Assembly: GCF_042242105.1 (NCBI RefSeq)
Contig: NC_092027.1
Location: 5,244,006-5,308,005 of the forward strand
Direction of reading: 5' to 3'
From: Pempheris klunzingeri
Lineage: Eukaryota > Chordata > Actinopteri > Acropomatiformes > Pempheridae
DNA: 64,000 nucleotides
Shown here: positions 1-10,966 of the stretch, one piece after another
Layout of the letters: each line of letters begins with the position of its first letter
Position numbering within the stretch: the stretch's first letter is position 1
Notes under the pieces: generated by a model
What the model was told of the DNA's origin: nothing
Seen by the model: the letters and a program-made list of their open reading frames with translations, nothing else
The model's database searches: none
Made by a program: the position numbers and the translations under genes

Positions 1-99
1 CAGCTGTTATTCCCAAAACGTTGTCACACTGTGAAAAAATATGGTGAATGTAGTGTTTTCATCAATACCTGAACTGATAATTGGCTTTTCTTGCTTTAG

Positions 100-1868
100 G
101 GTGGAACCTGCCCGCCTATCTCTCAGTGCTGATAGCGTTTGGGAACCTCGGCCCTATAGCGGTGACCATCACACACCACTGTGCTCCAGGACGTCTAAAC
201 GAGCGCCTCGTCATCCACTGCATCCAGGTGCTGGCGGTGGTAGCGTCCGCTCTTCTGGCCGTCTTCTGGTCACACACCGTCAAAGTAGCAGGAGAAGAAA
301 GGTCACTGCCGTTCCTGCTCTTCAGCTTTGTGTTGTCTGTGGTCTGCTGCACGTCCAACGTCACCTTCCTGCCTTTTATGTTTCGTTACCCCCCAGAGTA
401 TATCCGTACTTTCTTCATCGGTCAGGGCCTCAGCGCCTTGTTCCCCTGTATTGTGGCTTTAGGGCAAGGCGTCAACAAGCTGGAGTGTAGAACTGTGAAC
501 GGCACGGTGAAGCCAGACTATTTAAAAGAGAACTTTCCAGCACAGAACTTCTTTGGGTTCCTGTGTGCCATGCTGTCAATCTCCGGTCTGAGTTTCTGGG
601 CTCTGACACAAAGACAGACGTCGTCTCAGGAAGACGCACCGCCACAGGAGTTTGACAACGCAGTAGCATCCAAAAACGGAGAGGAAACGCACCCACTACA
701 CAACGGAGGGACGCCGGTGTCTGAGGAGGAGACACAGGTGGAGGAACAGCCGCCTGCTCAGAGGTTTTGGACACAGCGGAACATCTACCTGCTGTCGCTG
801 CTCGCTGTCTCCAACGCCCTCACCAATGGCGTCCTGCCGTCTGTGCAGAGTTTCTCCTGTTTGCCTTATGGCACCATGACCTTTCACCTGTCTGTGGTCC
901 TCGGCAACATAGCGAACCCCGTGGCCTGCTTTCTAGCTATGTTTATCGTCCTGAGGTGAGGAAACATCAGAGTATGAACTCATGCATTACTGTTAGTACT
1001 GAGTCTCTTTCTTTCTAATAAAACATTGGCTACAGTGTTTTGATTGGCCCCATTTTTCTCTTCCAGGTCCTCCACTGGTCTGGGCTTCTTGTCTGTAGCA
1101 GGAGGAGTATTTGCTGCATATCTCATGGCGTTAGCAGCCCTCAGTCCCTGTCCTCCACTCCTAGGAAGCTCTGCTGGCATTGCTTTAGTGGTGAGTGGTG
1201 ATGCATATTTCCAGAGTTGGGTATAAGTTTAAAACTTACTAACACGAGACCCAGGATTTAAATACACTTAAATACAATACAGTACTTTGAGGATTACTAT
1301 TTTGAGAATTACTATTTTTTTCAAGTCAGGGTTTTTTTTAATGGTTTCTGCTAAAGTTAGACAGATTTAGACAATTTCACATTAGAGATTTCTGTATTTG
1401 TGTTTTTGCCTGTGCTCTTCTTGCTGGTTTGAAGTTTGTTGATTCAGCTGGAAAAAAAGTGTTCTCTCAGTCACAGTCACAGGCTGCTAATAATTACAAA
1501 TTAAGTGATGTAGTAATAAATAAATTTAGGTCATCGTACTTTGTCTGGTATGGACAGGTCTCACATTTTATTGCATGCTATGTAAATAAAAAAAGTCTTA
1601 AGTTGAACTTGCTGAACCCTGAAGAAACCCTGGAGGATGATTGATTCCTGTCAGTAACTGTCAGTAACTGAGAACATGCACAATCGGTACAGAACAGGAG
1701 ACGAGTGATGTATCTCAATGTTGATCAAATACTCTAGAAGACTATATAGAATATATAAATTTTTTTTTTTTTACATCTACAAAAAAATTCAAGTGCAGCG
1801 AAAAAATGTAACTCAAAGTGAGAAACACACTGCGAACACAGACTGTTGTCAGGACAGTCAGTCCTCAT

Positions 1869-1915
<47 letters not shown>

Positions 1916-2187
1916 TTTTCTGCTCTGATCTCCTGGTCCTACGCTAATGTCAGTCACTCGCCTGTGCCACCCCACAGATCATCTCCTGGATTGTTTTCAC
2001 CGGCATCTTCTCCTACGTGAAGGTGGTAATTGGGACCTTGCTCCACGAGGCGGGTCATGCTGCCCTGCTGTGGTGCGGCATCTCCATCCAGGCCGGCTCC
2101 CTGATAGGAGCGCTCACCATGTTCCCTCTGGTCAACGTCTATCACGTGTTCGCCCGGGCTCAAGACTGTGTGGATAACTGCAGCTAG
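100..2187 (+). CDS. slc52a2: Riboflavin transporter, SLC52A2-like (5'-partial; three exons)
   Basis: Plasma-membrane riboflavin carrier of the SLC52/RFVT family. Three coding exons are visible: 100-955, 1067-1190 and 1978-2187 (TAG stop at 2185-2187). The first exon follows a pyrimidine-rich acceptor at 98-99 and starts inside a Gly codon ([11 protein letters not shown]), so one upstream coding exon with the N-terminus and first membrane segment lies outside the window. About 395 residues are encoded here. SLC52A2-type signatures are [50 protein letters not shown] and a YHVF...DC end, closer to human SLC52A2 than to SLC52A3. Between the membrane bundles is a variable acidic, Gln-rich loop. 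Splice phases are consistent throughout (AG|G, then phase 0) and no stop interrupts the frame. The downstream neighbour is a same-strand paralogue with the same last two exon lengths. The family is certain; the A2 assignment is recalled, not aligned. Confidence 0.93.
956..1977 (+). other. slc52a2: slc52a2 introns (956-1066 and 1191-1977)
   Basis: The first intron is 111 nt with a GTGAGG donor and a TTCCAG acceptor. The second is 787 nt with a GTGAGT donor and a CCCACAG acceptor. The second contains a CA microsatellite just before the acceptor and, at 1385-1434, a stretch resembling one at 14736-14784 in an nfatc1 intron. Short open frames inside it (for example at 1429-1644) have no recognisable product. 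Confidence 0.8.
1870..1912. repeat. CA dinucleotide microsatellite
   Basis: An uninterrupted CA run of about 20 units lies in the last slc52a2 intron, about 65 bp upstream of the final acceptor. It is likely length-polymorphic. Confidence 0.97.
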
Positions 2188-3205
2188 CAGGAGCGGCATA
2201 TGTAATGTTACTGTTTTTATAGACACGGTTCCCTTTTATTTTAACAGGAAATGACTGGTTTCCTGAGTGAAGCGCCACATGTGTCTTGGCCTTATCTTTC
2301 TTCCACCCATGAGGCAGCCTCTCCTAATCTTGAGCCCTCTGAGTGTGTGAAGCTGAAAACGTTCTGATATAATGGCAGCATTGTATCACACAGTAATACT
2401 ACAAGTGCTTTTTGTTTTCAGAACATAGTCGAACATGTTAACAGAAGCAAAAACAGCAGCTGATAAATCTATCAGCTGCTGTTTTTACTTCTTTTTTTTT
2501 TTTCCCCCATTACAACAAACCACGTGAAGCATTATTTACTCAGGGACACAATGGTTAACTTTTGTAATCCAGATTTGTTGCTCCTGAAACTAATTCATGC
2601 AAAATATTAACACTGTTAATGCTCCACTACCTGAAGAAAAGCAAGGAATGTGTGTGGTTTTATTGATTTTTGTTTGTTTCAGTGACTCAAATGTGATTCA
2701 AATATTTGGCTACCTCGTCTTTCACACATTTTAGCTTCCTGTCTCATAATGTTTTATACAATCATTTAATGGATTTCACTGGTCATTTTGGATTTCAATA
2801 CATTCCAAATATACAGCAATGTTTATGCTACCTTAAGGGAACAATGTCTGGCCTTGATGAGTAGTATATTAATCAGTTAACACTTTGGTAAACAAGGGAT
2901 TATGTCTCCTCAGCCTTGAAATAATGAGGCTGGATCTCTTGATGTACTAGTACTGTAGCAGCATGGTTAATGAATTACCTTCCAAGGTATTTCTGATTTA
3001 TTAACTCTTCAGGAGTTTACAGAGGAAGATTATCTGTTAACATTGCATACACTTAATGGTGTCAATCTTGCTTTTGTAATTTATTGATTTTAAATGTACT
3101 GATACTATTTGAACAGTGAAGTGATTTATGGTGCTTTTGCTTTTTTTGTGACCATGGCCATTTTTTGATTTGCCAAACAATAAAGGTTTGTTGAAAAGGC
3201 CCTGA
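2188..3205 (+). other. slc52a2: slc52a2 3' UTR with poly(A) signal
   Basis: Non-coding sequence after the TAG stop. A canonical AATAAA is at 3179-3184, followed by a GT-rich segment, giving a 3' UTR of about 1 kb. It contains the strong hairpin at 2443-2492 followed by a T run. The transcript end is inferred. Confidence 0.65.
2443..2492 (+). other. Near-perfect hairpin in slc52a2 3' UTR
   Basis: The left arm 2443-2465 and right arm 2470-2492 are complementary at 22 of 23 positions (the mismatch is 2448/2487), around a 4-nt loop at 2466-2469. The core arm AAAAACAGCAGCTGATA is perfectly matched over 17 bp. A T-rich run follows at once. No function is known to me. Confidence 0.85.
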
Positions 3206-5598
3206 AGCTTTTTTTTTTTTGTTTGTTTAACAGCATGATTTGTGAAACCACTATGAACTCACAATAGACATAACTTCATCTTGAAAAACATAATCTATAT
3301 GATTACATATTGCAGTATTATGTTCACTTGTAGGTGGAGCTACTCTGTGATGACTGACCTGCTTTAGCACATAATCAGTGAAGTCATGACATCCACTCTC
3401 ATGTGTGAGTTGTGTGATGAAATGAAAAATTATCTTTAATCCAGAATTCTTAAGCACATAATATTATTTAAAGTGAAAATATGACCTTAACGAATATTAT
3501 GTATATAAATAAGTTTGGAGAATAAATAGGTTGGCTGAAATACAGTAAATGCAATAAAATAAAAACTGAAGTGCTAAACTCTCACGTTGCTAGCTACCTT
3601 CCAAAATATGACTTAAAGGGACCGACATTTTGGGAAATAAGCTTCATTTTGTTGCCAAAGGTGATATAAGAAGTGTGATCTTCTCATCTAATGTTCAGCA
3701 ATAAAGGAAATGAATGTATTCTCCAAAATGTTGACTGAATGATGCCTCACAAGATCACCTGAATTAACACAGACTGGATATTGCTAATTTGGATTTTTCT
3801 CAAAAGATTACGCAAGGTTACACTAATCCTTATCAAAATGTGCACGTGGAATTGTAATACTTTGTGTACCTTACATCAAATCCTGAACTGAAACGTGTAG
3901 TTATGCAACTGAATGGTGTAAACACTTAACTCATTTCTGCCTGCGCTCCCATGATTGCTTCAAGCATAATTAATGAATTCTGCAGATTCTTGAATGCATC
4001 TCATTCAGAAATAGCTTCAAGGTAAAAGAAATGGGGTTGACGGAACAGCAAATCACAGCATGTGATGTTTGTTGATGATCCTAAAGGGTCCTGACAGTGA
4101 AGGTATTTAAGGTCGAGACAATGATCAGTTAACCAAACATGTGTAATGGTTGGCTATATGCTCTCACGCCCACTCGCCCCAAGCAGGATTTAATCCCTTG
4201 GTGCACACACACAGTTTACTGCTCAGGACTTTGGCTTCTTTGTCTCGCCAGAAAACTCTCCACTCTCCACCAAACAGCATGTGAGTATCTGCAGAGAGGC
4301 AAATCAATTTATTTATTTGTTTTAATAATGGCTTGAAATTACGTACAACAATCTGTTGTTTTTCATGCATCATGTGCAGAGCTGTTCATCAGAATATGTT
4401 GCTTTAAACTGTTTTATGTGATGCTTTTAGAATATTTTAATATCGTAGAATCATAAGCTAAATATCCACATGCAGTTTTAACTACAATTTCTTCTGAGAA
4501 GATTCTTTAAAATTATGATTGCACTTCCAGATCTAACAGATTCTTATTATTTTTTGAGTTAACACTCAGCTTTGAGGACTCTCTTATCATTTCTAACACT
4601 TTGCATGAATTTCCAAGAATTGTTTTCATTTTTCATTCATCAAAGACTTCACTGCATGAATGTTTCTTTTTCCAATAAACAATGCACTAGTCAGATGTTT
4701 TCCTAGGTTATGTAATAGTTACCAGCGCGGTAGGTGGTCGTGTTTCCTTTGCCGTATGTTTGGTGTTTTAAGCAGGTTTAACCCGCACGCTGCCAGTGAT
4801 CAAATGAAAATAACTTGACATGGGGGAAATCTTTGCATGCAACATTTTTAACATGTGACATATTTCAGCAAATGTGACTGATAATCTGCACAAAATAAAA
4901 ACCATTTCAACCACAAAAAGACAAATCTTCAAGAAAAAATACACATTAAGCAAAGAATAAGTCACGTACTACACCTTTAACAAGTGTTCGCAGAGGGAGT
5001 TGTGGTCACATATTAATCTGTGATATTGAGTTTGCCATTGACATGTCTCAAGGTTTTCCCATTCTTTACTGCAGCAATGGTGCATCAATTAGATGGTTCA
5101 TTTAGTTTTCTCCCATTAGTGATAAAAGGAAACAGCCAAATACACACATTTGTTTTAGTTGCTTAGGAGGACATCTCTTAAACTAGATCCACTACATGGT
5201 AAAGCCTAACCTGTATCCTACAACTGCAACCCAATTATTAAACCCTAACCTGGAGCCAAGTTTGAATTCTTAAACCTTAATAGTTAAACTTGTGAGGACC
5301 AGCTTTTTGTCCCCTCAGCTTTTGCCTGGAGGCTTTTAGTTTGTGCCAAAAGCTTGCTTTTGAAAAACTACACATCTCTAAATACAATTACAAGGTTATT
5401 CCATCATTTTCTTATAAAGAAAAGTGTAATCTGTTACTAATAAAATTAGGTTTCACCTTAAAAGAATGACCACAGGGCTTGTGATCACTTTTCTTGCCTC
5501 TGAAGACACCAAACAACATGATGCATAAAAGACCACCTTAATTTGATCACTCATCTTTTAAAATGATCTGTCAAATTATTGACAGCTAAACTACAGCC
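3206..5598. other. Intergenic, slc52a2 to slc52a3
   Basis: AT-rich non-coding DNA. The longest open frames are about 65 codons with no recognisable product. I see no RNA gene here. A distal promoter or 5' UTR exon of slc52a3 could lie in this stretch, but I cannot place it. Confidence 0.6.
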
Positions 5599-5890
5599 AT
5601 GCTGGCAGCTCTGTGAGGGTGGACAGAGCTTTCAGCTACATGCTAACATCAGCATGCTCTCAATGACAAAGCTAACAGGTTGATGTTTAGCAGGTATGTT
5701 TGCCATGTTCACAATGCTCTTAGTTAGAATGCTAACATGTGCTACGCTAATAAGTGTCAGTAATAATAAGCATTAAACACAAAGTCCAGCGGAGGTTTTT
5801 TTCCAATTGAAAATTAAGTTAAATGATTCATTAGCATTTATCATCTGGTGAAATTGTCATCATCAAATTTCATCATGGCACTGGATTAGA
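5599..5890. repeat. Dispersed teleost repeat, 'gctaac / ggtcataaa' family, copy 1
   Basis: Repeated GCTAACAT, TTTAGCAGGTAT and CCATGTTCAC blocks end in AAACACAAAGTCCAGC. These match a short non-autonomous element I know to be frequent in percomorph genomes. Related copies occur at 41491-41755 (shared AACACAAAGCACAGCTGAGG) and 54741-55065. The 3' half here is degenerate. It lies just upstream of the slc52a3 coding exon. Confidence 0.7.
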
Positions 5891-6029
5891 AGTAAGCAAA
5901 CGTCACCATCTAAGTTTTCCACGGCGATGTGACATAAAGGTCAGAGTTCACTTGACAAACTCATTGGGGATTGAACCAACCAGTTAATGTTCTGTCTCAT
6001 GAAATTTACAGACCTTCTTGTGTATTTCT

Positions 6030-6031
6030 AG
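6030..6031 (+). other. slc52a3: Probable 5' UTR splice acceptor of slc52a3
   Basis: A pyrimidine-rich tract ending TTTCTAG lies 17 nt before the ATG at 6049. It implies a separate upstream 5' UTR exon. It also explains why the in-frame ATG at 5971 is probably intronic and not the start. Confidence 0.55.
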
Positions 6032-6048
6032 ACAAACACCCCTCCAAC

Positions 6049-8581
6049 ATGTCCCTTCTCACCCACCTGTTGGCATGTCTGTTCGGGATCGGCTCCTGGG
6101 TCTCCATCAACGGCCTGTGGGTGGAGCTGCCCCTCATCGTCCCCCATATCCCAGAGGGCTGGTACCTGCCCTCTTACCTCTCCGTGCTCATCCAGATGGC
6201 CAACGTCGGGCCTCTCTTCGTCACTCTGATGCATCGCTTCCGGCCCGGCGCCCTGAACGAGGTAGCTGTCATATATGTGATCATCGGCCTGGGTACTGTG
6301 GCGAGCTTCCTGCTGGGTTTCTTCTGGAGGGAGACTGTTGTTGTGGCCGGCGTCCCTCGCAGTGTAGCCCTCCTCGTCTTGACTTTCTTCCTCTCTGGTG
6401 TTGACTGCACTTCCTCCGTCACCTTCCTGCCCTTCATGATGCGCCTCAAGCCCCAGTATCTGACCACCTACTACATTGGGGAGGGTGTGAGCGGCCTGCT
6501 GCCTGCTCTAGTGGCTTTGTTCCAGGGCGTTGGGGTGGTCCACTGCATAAACAGCACACAGTCACTAAACCACACCCTGAACACCTCAAACAGCGCTTTG
6601 ACCTACAACTTCCAGGCCCAGTATCAGCCAGCCAACTTCTCCGCTGAGGTGTTTTTCTTCTTCCTCAGTGCGATGATGCTGGTATGCCTGGTGGCCTTTC
6701 TGCTGCTGAACTACCACCCGTCTGTGGCCAGGGAGCACCCCAGTGGTCGATACATCAACGGGGTGAAAGAGAAATCTCAAGACAGGAGGCGGGCCGAGCA
6801 GAGGTTCGTGATGGATCCATACAGACCTGCAAACCAGAAGTACAGAAGCAGCTTTGGCACTGGCTCTTACAGCTGGATGCAGGTGTTTTATATCTTCGTG
6901 ATCCTGGCCTGGACGAATGCTCTGACCAACGTGGTGCTCCCCTCGGTGCAGTCCTACTCATGCATGCCGTACGGGAACCACGTCTATCACTTATCAGCCA
7001 CCATGGCTGCTCTGTCAAACCCTCTCGCCTGCTCCATCGCCATGTTCTTCCCTATAAGGTCAGTGTCCCGTGTGAATCATAAGGTGTGCTCACAGGTATA
7101 TATATCACAGCCGGTTTAATCTCTGTAGCCAAAGTCACAAATCAGACATGTTTAGATTATTATATTCAACTAAAACTAAACTGAACTGAATTAAGAATAA
7201 AAACTCTGAAACAATATTGTGAACTCACAAAACTAAAACATAAATATATGTAAGAAAGTTTTATTTTTTGTCTTTGGTCAAATCTGTTAACACGGGGACG
7301 TCTCCATGACCGAACTAATACCATAAATGATACTAATGACTAAAACTAATACCAACACCGATTAAACTGAAACTTAACATTTTTAAAAATGAACTAAACT
7401 GGAACAAACAGACTCACTCTGGAAAGTAAATGAAACGAAACAGTTTCAATATTTTACTTTTATAGGGTTGGTTCTAATAAAACTGTACCTTGTTTCAGGA
7501 CCAATAGTCCAATTATTTACCTCCAAAAGGTCTAAAAACCTTTATTTGAATAGAAAAAAGATTTAAATATTGTCACTACATAAAAATAAGTCAAAATAAG
7601 TTATATCCTTTGTATATGATCAGTCTTTATCTACATAAACGAATAAATAAATTGTCTGGGTGAGAATGTGTGTGTGTTAATGTCAGAATTTGGTGTATTA
7701 GCATCTGAAAACTGTTTCAATTATTGATTAGCACCTTATTTACTCATATCAGTCACATATTCAAATTCGTGAATTTGTGAAACCAACAGTCTGAAACAGT
7801 TTAAAGACATTCAGTTTACATTTACACAGCAAGTGAGACCAGCAAATATTTATAATAGAAAAGCTGGATGGAGCAAATGTTTGGCACTGATCCTTAAGAA
7901 ACAACTCAGTCAGTAGATTATCAAAATAGTTTCCAGCTACATCAATCAAATCATTTCAGCTCTAAAGTTCTCCACAAACCCCAAATTAAACATCTTTCCA
8001 GACACTGGTTTTAACTTTATGGGGACATTTTGAAACTACATTGTGTGTGATGCATTTTTTTTAGTTTTGATCTTTAAATGCATTAACATTAACAGATGCT
8101 GGCTCACAGATCAAAGCCTGAAATCGCCGGTATTTGAAGCAGTGTGTGGTTTTACAGGTCTCTGCTGCTGATGGGAGCTCTCACAGTCATAGGCAGTGGA
8201 GTTGGAGCTTATATAATGGCCATGGCAGTGCTGAGTCCATGTCCACTGCTGGTTGATGAAACTTCAGGTGGTGTCATCATTGTGAGTGCACAAATAACCT
8301 CCATCATCTCCCTTTTCACTTTTTTTTTTACTGAAAGATGGGTTTCAAACTCACCTGCCTCTGCTCCTCAGGTGATGGCCTGGATCCTCTTTATTCTCAC
8401 TCTGTCCTACGTGAAGGTGATCATCGGGGTGATCCTGCGTGACGAGGGCCACAGCGCTCTCGTGTGGTGTGGAGCCGTAGTGCAGCTGGGCTCCCTGTTG
8501 GGGGCCGTGACCATGTTTCCATTGGTCAGTGTTTACAGCTACTTCTCATCAGGGGACCCATGCAACACAAAATGTCCTTAA
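6049..8581 (+). CDS. slc52a3: Riboflavin transporter, SLC52A3-like (complete; three exons)
   Basis: Imports riboflavin, the FMN/FAD precursor, across the plasma membrane (SLC52A3/RFVT3 family). Coding exons are 6049-7058, 8158-8281 and 8372-8581; splicing gives 447 residues, close to human SLC52A3 (469). The N-terminus [17 protein letters not shown] is the family's usual start, which is why I reject the in-frame ATG at 5971. Conserved blocks are [75 protein letters not shown] and LSYVKV. A large loop from about residue 165 carries several N-glycosylation sequons (NST, NHT, NTS, NFS). A long hydrophilic loop follows the next membrane segment. Junctions are AG|G (phase 2), then phase 0. Exon 1 runs through the PEGW site where slc52a2 has an intron. 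No clear poly(A) signal was found; ATTAAA at 8843 is a weak candidate. Confidence 0.95.
7059..8157 (+). other. slc52a3: slc52a3 intron 1
   Basis: A 1099-nt AT-rich intron with a GTCAGT donor and a GGTTTTACAG acceptor. I see no coding exon or recognisable element inside. Confidence 0.85.
8282..8371 (+). other. slc52a3: slc52a3 intron 2: 90 nt, in frame, stop-free
   Basis: A GTGAGT donor and a CTCCTCAG acceptor bound a 90-nt intron. Read in the host frame it is 30 codons with no stop, running from [10 protein letters not shown] to a final Pro-Gln before the next exon. Retention would give a 477-residue protein. Family homology continues directly across the splice (VIIV-MAWIL), so removal is the expected main form. 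Confidence 0.88.
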
Positions 8582-8837
8582 ATGGTGAAGTCACGCAGAA
8601 GAGACCAGAGGCACGTGCAGGAAAGACTTTTACACTTCTGTCACATAAATATTCAGTGGAGGAAGCCTATTAATAGTTTTTTATAACAAATTACTCACTT
8701 TACAACATCTGAATCAGGGCAGGTCATTTGAGAGATTCCTCTTATTACCAGACAAGTAAACACAGAGATATACGTACATAAATCCTACAGATGAACAAGT
8801 TATAAGGTAGCTTTGGTGTTTGAGACAGGATGAAATG

Positions 8838-9280
8838 CACATATTAAAGGTCCCATATCATACAAAATGCACTTTTTAAACCTTTCAACATAAGTACGTA
8901 ACCCTGTTGTTCCTGGAGACTGCAAAACTATGAGAAAAGACCGTCCGCTCTCTTTTTCTCCTGCACCTGTGTGATCTCCTCCACACCTTCAGCAGGCCGA
9001 CTGTCGCTGTCCGCCATTGTTGTCTCACCACTGACGCCAGCTCCTGGAAACACTGACATGTCAAAGGAGAGAATATGACACACAGATTGTTCTTTGCCTC
9101 TAAAACCAAGCGAACAGACAGAGGCAGAAAACAGCTGCAGCAGCCATGTCTGCTATTGAACATTAAACCGTATAAACCTATTCTGGTAGGACTTCCAGAT
9201 AGAAGAATGTTTTGCTGTGGATGGATGCTGTTTAAGGAGGATTAAATATGGAGTCCTTTAAATCTACTATGACAGCAGTA
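8838..9280. repeat. Dispersed teleost repeat starting 'aaaggtcccatatcat'
   Basis: The opening AAAGGTCCCATATCAT..AAAATGCAC, then a poly-T stretch and ACTATGAGAAAA, match a short DNA-transposon-like repeat I know from many percomorph genomes. No transposase is encoded. The boundaries are approximate. The rest of the interval between slc52a3 and the GPCR (8582-9934) shows no gene. Confidence 0.55.
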
Positions 9281-9934
9281 TGCAGCTGCACTGTAAAGCC
9301 AGACTGGGGAATATTGGGGATAAAACAACTAATTTCTTACTTTTTACCTTTGTGTTTTATCTTTTTTTTTTTAGATCTTCAGGTATGAATACAAGTCCAC
9401 TGAACTGACAAATAAGCAGGGAGAGTATAAGAGTAACGTTCCAGGAAAGATATAGAAAAACTGTTTATTTGTGACGGGTCTTAAAGTTCAGTGTCCTGAG
9501 AGGTTTGATATCTAGTGCACTTTGTAGAAAATTGTGTTGAAACAAATTATTTGTAATGTGATAATTCTGCAATATCGTTGTTGTTTTTATCAATTTATCA
9601 TATTGTTTATTGTATGATTTGATATTAAACTTATGAAGATGTGTTCCCAGTGTTGCTAAAGGACCATAATGGACCTGTTGACTTTATTTTCTGACCTGAC
9701 TCGACACAAACTGGACGTTCGGGCAACAGATGATCTCAAACATACATTTCACACACACACGTCCACATATTCAAATGGATGCTTGTTGTTTTCTTTAATG
9801 CAGGTGTTTTCACCTCGTTTGCATCATTAAACCAAAAGCCACAAGGCCTGGCTCGTTCCAGTTCATGATGGAACATCAAACAGCGACAGAGCAAAGGTAC
9901 ACACAAAATGAGGAGAGGGGCATCCACATATATC

Positions 9935-9940
9935 TTTATT
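9935..9940 (-). other. Poly(A) signal of the minus-strand GPCR gene
   Basis: TTTATT on the plus strand reads AATAAA on the minus strand. It lies 202 nt past the GPCR stop codon, giving a short 3' UTR. Confidence 0.55.
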
Positions 9941-10141
9941 ATCTATATTAAACTTGTGGACAAAGTCTGGTGTCATGCCTACACATCACACTGAAACCAC
10001 CTATTATTTACTTTTTCTAAAATATACAACATACAAATTATTTCCATTTTTATATTACCACAGAAATAAAGTGCAGCACAGAAGAAACACACATCTGATT
10101 TACATAATATTTCTAATGATCATAGATAGATAGATCTTTCC

Positions 10142-10966
10142 CTAGCAGGGAAACAGCTTGCCCTGGGTGGAGAGGTAAAACAGTGGATGCACAACACTTG
10201 TAGCAGACAACAACAGTATACATATAGGTTTAATTATACAGTCGTATGTATATTCAACGATGAACCCTTGGAATGCCTGCACTACTGTAACTGGAGTGTA
10301 GCCAAACAAAGTGATGGTCAGAGTGGCACAGACAGTTATAAAGGCTCTCCTCTTGACAGGATGTAGCTTTTCTCTCCCTGGGCCGGACTTCTTCAGCGCC
10401 TTCACAATACAGACGCTGCACCACATCATTAAAGCAGTCATGACCAGAAACACACAAAATGGGAAAGTCTTCAACATTGACTCTCCGAGGTTGGAGAGAT
10501 CCTCTGCAACTAATGTGCTCACCAAAGCAGTGGGCACAGACAGGAGCCACACTGTGACAACACAAACCTCCCTGCATCTGTGCTTCTTCAGCAGAGGATA
10601 AGACGTGGGGTGAATCACAGCAACGTATCTCTCCAGACAGATAAAAGACAAACTCATTGGCCCTCCGATCTGTGTATACACAAACAAGAAATTGAGGATT
10701 TTTGGCTGTAAGTCTGGCAAAAAACACAAGGCAATAAAGTGGATGATGGTCATCAAGTACTGGAAGTTGTGGAGGAGAGCTAAATTTAAATTCAGGATAT
10801 CTGTAGTCTTGAATGTGACGGTGATCCACATCAGTTTGGCCACAACCGGCTGTCCAATGAGAAAAGGAATGACGTTGATCAGTGAGAGAGCCACGGTTTG
10901 GCCCCGTCCATACACACAGACCTCATCTTCTGTTGAGTTGGCTGTCAAATTGCTGAATGACTCCAT
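10142..10966 (-). CDS. Atypical rhodopsin-like G-protein-coupled receptor, orphan
   Basis: A 274-residue seven-helix protein in one coding exon. The N-terminus has NLT and NST glycosylation sequons. Helices are roughly at 24-50, 56-83, 90-118, 131-152, 165-190, 206-235 and 240-268. The class A identity rests on the overall layout plus ERY (112-114, for DRY) followed by VAVIHP, and HPLFY (260-264, for NPxxY). Several class A anchors are changed: G38-Q39 for the helix 1 GN, His66 at the helix 2 Asp position, no Cys at the top of helix 3, and FGYTP (221-225) for CWxP. The cytoplasmic tail is only about 10 residues. C17 and C243 could pair. A splice-acceptor-like TTTCCTTCAG at 10989-10998 suggests an upstream 5' UTR exon. 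It is probably one of the fish-expanded, poorly described receptors; I cannot name it. Confidence 0.85.
   Translation of the reverse strand: MESFSNLTANSTEDEVCVYGRGQTVALSLINVIPFLIGQPVVAKLMWITVTFKTTDILNLNLALLHNFQYLMTIIHFIALCFLPDLQPKILNFLFVYTQIGGPMSLSFICLERYVAVIHPTSYPLLKKHRCREVCVVTVWLLSVPTALVSTLVAEDLSNLGESMLKTFPFCVFLVMTALMMWCSVCIVKALKKSGPGREKLHPVKRRAFITVCATLTITLFGYTPVTVVQAFQGFIVEYTYDCIIKPICILLLSATSVVHPLFYLSTQGKLFPC

Noticed and set aside
5971..6048. In-frame upstream ATG extending slc52a3 by 26 residues
   Set aside because: The extension resembles no family member, and a splice acceptor (TTTCTAG) lies between it and the ATG at 6049, so it is probably intronic.
10137..10153. 7-bp stem overlapping the GPCR stop codon
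   Set aside because: Too short to distinguish from chance; not reported as a terminator or regulatory element.
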